From an uncultured Clostridiaceae bacterium (GTDB lineage: Bacteria > Bacillota > Clostridia > Clostridiales > Oxobacteraceae), in NCBI GenBank assembly GCA_937900065.1, contig CALCDS010000142.1:1-5297 (forward strand): 5,297 nucleotides of DNA, in the 5' to 3' direction. Shown here piece by piece: positions 1-4,790 of the stretch. Positions within the stretch are counted from its first letter, which is position 1. Each line of letters starts with the position of its first letter. The notes beneath the pieces are model-generated. The model ran no database searches and was not told the DNA's origin. It saw nothing but the letters and a program-made list of their open reading frames with translations. Position numbers and translations under genes: made by a program.

Positions 1-40
1 GCAGGATTATTTCGGTTTCTCCACTCTTTTCCCTGCACTT

Positions 41-69
41 ATTTTACCATAAATCTTCCCTTAAGTCAG
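41..69 (-). promoter_or_regulatory. Candidate sigma-A promoter firing off the left edge
   Basis: On the minus strand there is a -35 box CTGACT (64-69, four of six matches to TTGACA), a 17-base spacer (47-63), and a -10 box TAAAAT (41-46) preceded by TGG, which makes an extended -10 (TGnTAAAAT). It lies downstream of the terminator that closes the three-gene cassette, so it probably drives a separate minus-strand gene starting beyond base 1. The downstream bases on that strand are purine-rich and contain a GGAG about 20 bases after the -10 box, consistent with a leader or ribosome binding site, but no start codon can be assigned within the window. Prediction from sequence only. Confidence 0.45.
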
Positions 70-196
70 CATTCATGCGGCTTTTCAGTTTGCTCAGCAG
101 ACATTATTTAAAATTCGATTCTGCCCCCTCCCCTGCCGCTCAACGATGAAAATATCCCGGTTTGCTATGCCGCCAAAACTTGATGACTCATGGCAT

Positions 197-253
197 AAAA
201 AAGCTTCCCTGCCGGCTTTGAATTGATCACTCAAATTCTTGCCAACAGGGAAG
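197..253 (-). terminator. Rho-independent terminator closing the Tm-1-like/TIM-barrel operon
   Basis: Read on the minus strand, CTTCCCTG (246-253) pairs with CAGGGAAG (204-211). A further GGC/GCC pairing lies inside (241-243 with 214-216) and a short A/T-rich inner stem is possible. The stem is followed by C and then six T residues (197-202). It lies about 100 bases beyond the stop codon of the TIM-barrel gene and points the same way. The plus strand has no T-run after the stem, so it acts as a one-directional terminator for the leftward operon. Confidence 0.85.
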
Positions 254-351
254 TTCCCTAATAATGAAGCTATGCCATTCTGGTGGTATGGCTTTGCATT
301 TTCTATCCGTTATCTCTGAAATACAGGATATTTATCTATTGTTTGAACCGG

Positions 352-1170
352 TTATCTCTTTATGGCTTTGAATGCTTCAGCTTGTTTTTTAATTGCGACT
401 TCTGTGGCAAGGCGTTCAATACTTGACGCACCGAAGAAACCATCGACCCCTGTCTTCCTGATAACATATTGAGCATCGGCCGGCTCGGCGATTGGGCCGC
501 CATGACAAATAACCATAATGTCCGGATTAACAGATTTACCGGCGTCTCGGATTGCAGCGACTTTCTCAACACAATCATCAAGTGAAAGGGCGGTCTTTGC
601 ACCTATGGCACCTTTTGTCGTAAGGCCCATATGAGCAACAAGAATATCCGCTCCGGCTTGTGCCATCTTCTTGGCCTGATCGGTATCAAAAACATAAGGT
701 GTAGTGAGCATATCAAGTTCATGTGCCTTACGGACTGCGTCTACTTCAAGGTTATAGCCCATTCCGGTCTCTTCAAGGTTTTGCCTGAAGGTTCCATCGA
801 TTAATCCGACAGTCGGGAAGTTCTGAATACCGGCAAATCCCTGATCTTTCAGCTGCTGCAAAAACTTATCCATCAGGCGGAAAGGATCGGTACCGCAGAC
901 TCCGGCAAGGACCGGGGTATGTTTTACGATTGGCAGCACCTCACTACCCATATCGACAACAATCTGGTTGGCGTCCCCATAGGAGAGCAGGCCTGCCAAA
1001 GAACCACGCCCTGCCATCCGATATCTGCCTGAGTTGTAGATAATGATCATATCTACTCCGCCAGCCTCACAGAACTTGGCCGAAATTCCTGTGCCGGCGC
1101 CAGCGCCAACAAGTACTTTGCCTTGAGCAACTTGAGCCTTAAAATTATGGATAATTTCCGTGCGAGTCAT
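352..1170 (-). CDS. TIM-barrel protein, phosphoenolpyruvate hydrolase-like family (Tm-1 C-terminal domain homologue)
   Basis: A 272-residue protein of the PF09370-type TIM-barrel family, annotated 'phosphoenolpyruvate hydrolase-like' and related to the C-terminal half of tomato Tm-1. The true reaction is not established for the family, so the name should not be read as a proven activity. Visible motifs: a Gly-rich first loop (GAGAGTGISAK, 22-32), a NSGRYRMAGRGSLAGLL segment (46-62), GVCGTDP (90-96), GFAGIQNFPTVG (111-122), a VAHMGLT segment with H180, CHGGP with H223 (222-226), and a GFFGASSIERLATE phosphate-loop-like end (244-257). It is full length for a stand-alone family member, has no signal peptide or membrane segment, and is probably cytoplasmic. 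The ATG at 1168-1170 is set by AGGAGG (1178-1183) with a 7-base spacer. It starts 21 bases after the Tm-1-like gene and ends at the operon terminator, so the two are surely co-transcribed. Its sequence is closely similar to the sensor half of the regulator at 2519-3712. Confidence 0.9.
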   Translation of the reverse strand: MTRTEIIHNFKAQVAQGKVLVGAGAGTGISAKFCEAGGVDMIIIYNSGRYRMAGRGSLAGLLSYGDANQIVVDMGSEVLPIVKHTPVLAGVCGTDPFRLMDKFLQQLKDQGFAGIQNFPTVGLIDGTFRQNLEETGMGYNLEVDAVRKAHELDMLTTPYVFDTDQAKKMAQAGADILVAHMGLTTKGAIGAKTALSLDDCVEKVAAIRDAGKSVNPDIMVICHGGPIAEPADAQYVIRKTGVDGFFGASSIERLATEVAIKKQAEAFKAIKR

Positions 1171-1177
1171 TGTAATT

Positions 1178-1183
1178 CCTCCT
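1178..1183 (-). promoter_or_regulatory. Ribosome binding site of the TIM-barrel gene
   Basis: AGGAGG on the minus strand, seven bases before the ATG at 1168-1170. It sits in the 21-base gap after the TAA stop of the upstream gene, so the second gene is translated from its own strong site rather than by coupling alone. Confidence 0.85.
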
Positions 1184-1191
1184 GTTATTTA

Positions 1192-2418
1192 TTATTTTTT
1201 TGCCTGTTTGCCTATTTTCATAAGTTCAATAAGCTTGTCACAGGCACAAATTGCAAATTCCTTATCATTGATATGATTGTTGCGGTCAATAAGCTCGATT
1301 TTATTGTGATCAATTTTTTGCGATATGGTATTGAAAAGCATTTTATCTTCTTTTTCGCCGTAAAAAGCCTGCCCATTTGCGTCAATCATCGATATGCCTT
1401 TTAACGGAAGGATTAAAGCAGTTGGCGATTCAGCTCTGTTGAGTTTTTCAGCTATTATTTCAGCAAGACGTTTATTTTCTTGAATAGAAGTCCTCATAAG
1501 GGTTACAGTTGGATTGTGCTGATAGAAATTTCTGCCTTTGAATTTTTGAGGAACTGTTTCGGGTGGCCCGAAATTGACCATGTCAAGGGCGCCCACTGAA
1601 ACAACCTGTGGAACGTGATGCTTCCCGGCAGCTTCCAATCTGTGCGGCCCCGCACTTAAAACACCGCCGACCAATTCATCGCACAATTCCGTAGTGGTTA
1701 TATCAAGTACGCCATCAATATACCCACCTTCAATTAAACTTTCCATCGTTTTGCCTCCGGTGCCGGTAGCATGGAAGACCAAAACTTCATAACCTTGGTT
1801 TTCAAGATATTTTCTTGCATAATCTATGCATGGCGTTGTTACTCCAAACATTGTAGCGGCAATGACAGGTTTTTTCTCAAAACTGATCGGTTCATTAAAC
1901 TTCACCATACCTGCAATTGCATGAGCAGCATTTGCAAATATTCTAGCGGATACAGAATTAATCCCGGATACATCGACAATCGATGGGAACATATTCACAT
2001 CACTGACACCAACATATTGAGAGGTGTCACCGGACGCCATAGTGGTTACCATGATTTTTGGCACACCAATCGGCAGGGCCCTCATTGCCGGCGTAGCGAT
2101 TGAAGCTCCGCCGCTGCCGCCAAGTGAAATAATACCATCGAATTTCCCCTGGGCATACAGTCTTGGAACAAGGGCTTCTGCACCTTTAGACATTATTTCC
2201 GTCGCTAAAGCACGGTCCTTTTTTGCGACAATCTCCGTAATTTTTGCCCCGGCTGCCGCAGCTACTTCTGTGTTGGACACATCCGGTTTAAAGGAAGGGT
2301 CAAATGTTCCACAGTGAATCGTCAGGGTACTTAATCCCAGTTTTTTAATGATCTCCCTGATATAGGAATATTCATTTCCTTTGGAATCGAATGTTCCAAT
2401 AATCGCTACTGTTTTCAA
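1192..2418 (-). CDS. UPF0261 / Tm-1-like ATP-binding domain protein (TTG start)
   Basis: A 408-residue cytoplasmic protein of the UPF0261 family, homologous to the N-terminal ATP-binding half of tomato Tm-1. In plants this half is fused to a TIM barrel; here the barrel is the next gene. Motifs numbered from the TTG: IIGTFDSKG (6-14) after the first beta strand, SLGGSGG (98-104) followed by a TPAMRALPIGVPK segment (109-121), TTMASGDTS (125-133), HATGTGGKTMESL (216-228, Gly-rich nucleotide-loop-like), and LPLKGISMID (337-346). The biochemical role in bacteria is unknown; a kinase- or ligase-like partner of the barrel is inference. Start choice: a perfect AAGGAGGT lies at 2426-2433, seven bases before TTG (2416-2418), and the family usually begins K-T-V-A-I-I-G. 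An ATG at 2437-2439 would add seven residues but would place the ribosome binding site inside the gene and has no good site of its own. The gene is first in its operon and lies 100 bases from the regulator gene. Confidence 0.9.
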   Translation of the reverse strand: MKTVAIIGTFDSKGNEYSYIREIIKKLGLSTLTIHCGTFDPSFKPDVSNTEVAAAAGAKITEIVAKKDRALATEIMSKGAEALVPRLYAQGKFDGIISLGGSGGASIATPAMRALPIGVPKIMVTTMASGDTSQYVGVSDVNMFPSIVDVSGINSVSARIFANAAHAIAGMVKFNEPISFEKKPVIAATMFGVTTPCIDYARKYLENQGYEVLVFHATGTGGKTMESLIEGGYIDGVLDITTTELCDELVGGVLSAGPHRLEAAGKHHVPQVVSVGALDMVNFGPPETVPQKFKGRNFYQHNPTVTLMRTSIQENKRLAEIIAEKLNRAESPTALILPLKGISMIDANGQAFYGEKEDKMLFNTISQKIDHNKIELIDRNNHINDKEFAICACDKLIELMKIGKQAKK

Positions 2419-2425
2419 ATTGAAT

Positions 2426-2433
2426 ACCTCCTT
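2426..2433 (-). promoter_or_regulatory. Ribosome binding site that fixes the TTG start of the Tm-1-like gene
   Basis: AAGGAGGT on the minus strand, ideal complementarity to the 16S rRNA tail, seven bases before TTG at 2416-2418. It overlaps codons 3-5 of the longer ATG-started frame, which argues against that longer start. Confidence 0.85.
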
Positions 2434-2465
2434 TTGCATCGCATAATTACTTTTCTCTAATATGA

Positions 2466-2494
2466 ATAATACTATGCTTTATATGCAAAAGCAA
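2466..2494 (-). promoter_or_regulatory. Candidate promoter of the Tm-1-like/TIM-barrel operon, with a possible operator
   Basis: Minus strand: -35 TTGCTT (2489-2494, weak, three of six), a 17-base spacer (2472-2488), and -10 TATTAT (2466-2471, five of six). A poor -35 beside a good -10 is what an activator-dependent promoter often looks like, fitting the AraC-type regulator encoded directly upstream. The spacer overlaps a palindrome GCTTT-N7-AAAGC (2476-2492). A looser CTCTAA/TTAGAG inverted pair (2455-2460 and 2505-2510) brackets the promoter. Whether either is bound by the regulator cannot be told from one sequence. Confidence 0.45.
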
Positions 2495-2518
2495 TGTACA
2501 AATGTTAGAGTTTTGTGT

Positions 2519-3712
2519 TCATTTGTTAAGTTGAAAGTATTTTTTCGGAGAAAAGCCCGTCTGTTTTTTAAAATCCTTGCAAAAATGTGCGTAATCACTG
2601 TATCCGACTATTTCGGCGACTTTAAAAAGAGGTAAAGACTGACTCTTTATAATCCTAATTGCTTTATTCACACGAAAATTTGTCAGGTATTCTGGGAATG
2701 TGCATCCAGTTTCTTTTTTAAAAATGGAACTTAGGTATGTACGTGAGACATGTACAATATCCGCAAGCTCTGAAAAAGAAAGTTTCTTCATATAGTTTTC
2801 GGAAATATATTTCTGCACGAATTTTACATAATTATAATGCAATGAAATATCATAGATCGATTTATTGGATTTACCCTCGTTGTCGATTTGCTTTTCACAC
2901 TTAAATTTCTGAATAGAATTCATGATTGCTGCCTCGGTGGGAATCCTTTCAAAAGTCGACCCCCCTATATAACCCATAACGCTTGTATTATCGTATATAA
3001 ATTTCGCATCGTCGGGCGTAGAGACAGGCCCGCCATAAATCATTTTTATAATTTTGGGATTAATCTCATCGCAGGCTTGAAAAATCTCATTAGTTTCAGT
3101 GGCAGAGTTTTTAAGAGGAAGCGCTTCTTTTGGACCGAGAATGCCCCCTTTGGTAAATCCCAAATTTACACAGATTACGTCTGCGCCTGCAAGAGCCATT
3201 TTCTGTGCCTGGCGTTTATTAAAGACGAAAGCAACGGTGAATATTTTTTTTGTATTTGCAATGTGAATTGCCCTTATCTCATCTTCAAAGGATATTCCAG
3301 ATTCCTGTAAGGCTTCTGCAAATTTTCCCTGAAAAAAGCCGACTGACGGGTAATTGTTGATACCTGAAAAACCGCTTTTGTAAATTATATCGATATACGA
3401 TTCCAGATTGATTGTAGGATCGGTAGCACAAAGGCCGAAAATTATCGGCATATTCTTGATTGCAGGGATAATTTCCCTCATTCCAAATTGCATGACAAGT
3501 TTATTGCTGTTTGCAAAAGGCAAAAATCCTGCAAGCGAACTTAAACCCATTTGTCTGAATCTGCCCGAATTTAGCAGGAGAATCATATCGGCGCCACTTT
3601 TTGCTGCATATTTTGCCGATATTCCAGAACCTGCTGCAACGCCAAGAAGATACTTATTCTGCTCAAGTTGATGATAGAGCCTGTTCATAATATGCTTGCG
3701 AGAAATCGGCAT
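2519..3712 (-). CDS. AraC/XylS-family regulator with an N-terminal TIM-barrel (PEP hydrolase-like) sensor domain
   Basis: A 397-residue transcription factor. Residues about 8-270 form a TIM barrel of the same family as the protein encoded at 352-1170, with matching motifs: AAGSGISAK (26-34), NSGRFRQMGLSSLAGFL (48-64), LCATDP (94-99), GFSGINNYPSVG (114-125), YGGP (226-229) and ERIPTE (255-260). After a polar linker (about 271-290), residues 292-395 are a complete AraC DNA-binding domain with two helix-turn-helix units: LSFSELADIVHVSRTYLSSI (311-330) and PLFKVAEIVGYSDYAHFCKD (361-380), then the signature GFSPKKY (386-392). By eye roughly two barrel residues in five match the neighbour, but H180 and H223 of the neighbour are N183 and Y226 here, which suggests binding without catalysis. 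It probably senses a small molecule and controls the downstream pair. The ATG at 3710-3712 has only a weak GAAG site; an inner ATG (3686-3688) has none. The gene is visibly more AT-rich than the last gene of the cassette. Confidence 0.9.
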   Translation of the reverse strand: MPISRKHIMNRLYHQLEQNKYLLGVAAGSGISAKYAAKSGADMILLLNSGRFRQMGLSSLAGFLPFANSNKLVMQFGMREIIPAIKNMPIIFGLCATDPTINLESYIDIIYKSGFSGINNYPSVGFFQGKFAEALQESGISFEDEIRAIHIANTKKIFTVAFVFNKRQAQKMALAGADVICVNLGFTKGGILGPKEALPLKNSATETNEIFQACDEINPKIIKMIYGGPVSTPDDAKFIYDNTSVMGYIGGSTFERIPTEAAIMNSIQKFKCEKQIDNEGKSNKSIYDISLHYNYVKFVQKYISENYMKKLSFSELADIVHVSRTYLSSIFKKETGCTFPEYLTNFRVNKAIRIIKSQSLPLFKVAEIVGYSDYAHFCKDFKKQTGFSPKKYFQLNK

Positions 3713-3817
3713 ACGATACGTCTTCTTTCTCTTTTATGTTTCTGCTAAAATATAGCACAATATAAGTTTAACAGAACACGATTCAAATTGCTTGCTTTCT
3801 CCTATCAGTTTATACAA

Positions 3818-3846
3818 ATTTTATCACTTTTTTAATATTTTTGCAA
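3818..3846 (-). promoter_or_regulatory. Candidate promoter of the TIM-barrel/AraC regulator gene
   Basis: Minus strand: -35 TTGCAA (3841-3846, four of six), a 17-base spacer (3824-3840), and -10 TAAAAT (3818-3823, five of six) in an A/T-rich stretch. It would give a leader of about 100 bases before the ATG at 3712. A second -10-like TATATT (3748-3753) lies closer to the gene, inside a short palindrome GCTA-N5-TAGC (3744-3756), but lacks a recognisable -35. That palindrome could be an autoregulatory operator; this is speculative. Confidence 0.4.
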
Positions 3847-3973
3847 GGTTACCGTTGCGGATACTGAGTAAGACGCTTTGACATCCGGATGGGGACGATA
3901 GATGGCCGCCGGCAAAAATACATTTTGCTCAGTGGCGCAAAATCCGCTATTATTTTTGACCACCTTGGTAAGT

Positions 3974-4015
3974 AAAAAGGGGCGCATGTAATGCTGTTGC
4001 ATTACATGCGCCCCT
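3974..4015 (-). terminator. Strong terminator hairpin downstream of the IS1182 remnant
   Basis: A perfect 17-base-pair stem (3978-3994 with 3999-4015) with a four-base loop. On the minus strand it is followed by five T residues (3974-3978; the last of these also forms the closing base pair). It lies just beyond the end of the transposase remnant and before the regulator gene, so it should block transcription from the IS into the cassette. Such hairpins are common near the ends of IS elements, and it may belong to the original element. Confidence 0.85.
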
Positions 4016-4030
4016 CAGATTGTAGATAAA

Positions 4031-4060
4031 GCGCCGATTGGCATTAAGCCCAATCGGCGC
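4031..4060. terminator. Hairpin overlapping the stop codon of the IS1182 remnant, possibly bidirectional
   Basis: GCGCCGATTGG (4031-4041) pairs with CCAATCGGCGC (4050-4060), 11 base pairs with an 8-base loop. The TAA stop of the transposase remnant (4044-4046) falls in the loop, and its last residues (S-A-D-W-A) are encoded by the stem. Four T residues follow on the plus strand (4061-4064) and three on the minus strand, so it could work weakly in either direction. With the larger hairpin at 3978-4015 it forms a tandem pair. Confidence 0.6.
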
Positions 4061-4790
4061 TTTTAACGATGAATTGCAAATAAAGAATTGAATTAAAAGA
4101 GCAGCGAAATAAGGAAGCGGGATTTGACCTGAACCTTGGGTCCTTCGACTTCCAGATTGCCAACTCTTTGAGATTCATGCAGGCAAAAGTAAGCAAAGCC
4201 TGTATCGTTACTTTGGCTTTGCCTCGCAGAGTGGTATATCTTAACCCGTGTTTCTCTTTTGCATCGGCGAAAACTCGTTCAATGGTCTGAGCGCGTCCCC
4301 GGTAAATTGCTTTTCCCCGCGGTGTGTAACGAAAATCCTCCGCCATATCCAGATAATCCGCCTACACATGCCGTATCACCGTTTTCTGACAGCTTTTGCT
4401 TTATGTGCACTGCTTTGTACGGCTTGAAATATCCTTTTTACTCATCGGCCTTTTGTAAGGCAAAACCGTAACTCGATAGCCGTCCAGAATCTGTTTGCAG
4501 ATATACGGAATTTTGTAGCCGGCATCGGCTACGGCATACTTGATTTCAGGAAAAACAGTCTTTACCTTGTCATAAACGCTTTTGAACATAACGCTGTCAT
4601 ATACATTGGCTGGTTCCACTCCCAGTATGAAATTGTGACGGTCACAGGCCGTGTGTGCAGTATAGGCAAAACATTTTTTATGTTCCCCTTTGTGGAACAT
4701 GCCACACTCCGGATCGGTGGTACTTCTTTCGACCTCTTTGGTTTGTCCGGCTCCGTCGTCTTTTCCCGGGCCGTCATCTTCAAATGGCTT
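4044..4790 (-). pseudogene. IS1182-family transposase, C-terminal remnant with stops and an internal deletion
   Basis: The frame reads an acidic linker, then STTDPECGMFHKGEHKKCFAY, AVADAGYK, VLPYKRPMSKK and finally TIERVFADAKEKHG with FACMNLKELA, the order of the C-terminal half of IS1182 transposases (DDE_Tnp_1-type). The likely catalytic acids (D of TTDPE, D of ADAGY, E of IERVF) all survive. Lesions: the N-terminal half is missing. A TAA at 4401-4403 stands where a C-T-E-S-K-type sequence is expected. A TAG at 4362-4364 replaces the usual Trp before A-D-Y-L. Between K-K and K-Q-C-T the normal stretch of several tens of residues is absent; the bases just after K-K spell G-Y-F-K-P-Y in another frame, a family motif, showing a frameshift plus deletion. 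The pieces on both sides of the stops are in the same frame. The 3' end carries a hairpin over the stop codon. Confidence 0.85.

Larger units (their letters stand above)
1..351. other. Gene-free intergenic stretch at the left edge
   Basis: I see no credible coding region on either strand here. The stretch holds the cassette terminator (197-253) and an outward minus-strand promoter (41-69). It also holds several short inverted copies of a TATGCC/GGCATA word: TATGCC at 166-171, GGCATA at 192-197, and an imperfect hairpin pairing 269-277 with 284-292 that needs two G-U pairs and so only works well as plus-strand RNA. The first 150 bases are pyrimidine-rich on the plus strand, with C-runs around 124-135. 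Nothing resembles a tRNA, rRNA or known riboswitch. Confidence 0.6.
3713..4030. other. Gene-free spacer between the regulator and the IS remnants
   Basis: No credible gene is visible here. From left to right it holds the A/T-rich leader and candidate promoter of the regulator (3713-3846), a more GC-rich segment with inverted repeats (3857-3947), and the perfect terminator hairpin at 3978-4015. In the GC-rich segment, GCGGAT-ACTGAG (3857-3868) can pair with CTCAGT (3928-3933) and ATCCGC (3942-3947) across an 8-base bulge, and a 10-base palindrome CATCCGGATG sits at 3882-3891. I cannot match this to a known RNA family. It may be IS end sequence. Confidence 0.5.

Noticed and set aside
1771..2317. 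Open frames on the plus strand opposite the Tm-1-like gene
   Set aside because: They lie wholly antisense to a well-supported gene, have no convincing ribosome binding site and show no recognisable domain; they are shadows of its codon pattern.
352..2418. A phage-defence system, suggested by the plant antiviral homologue
   Set aside because: No defence-type neighbours or nuclease domains are visible; an AraC-type regulator and enzyme-like folds fit small-molecule metabolism better. Homology to Tm-1 alone is not evidence of antiviral function.
2888..3671. Open frames on the plus strand opposite the regulator's barrel domain
   Set aside because: Antisense to a gene with clear domain motifs; the products are Cys- and Phe-rich with no family resemblance.
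3745..3803. Possible leader peptide upstream of the regulator: AGGAG at 3799-3803, then a TTG (3784-3786) and a 13-codon frame
   Set aside because: The spacing of 12 bases is too long, the start is TTG, and there is no attenuator-like hairpin after it.
3841..3960. A riboswitch controlling the regulator
   Set aside because: The structured patch lies upstream of the predicted promoter, so it would not be in the regulator's leader, and no known aptamer core is visible.
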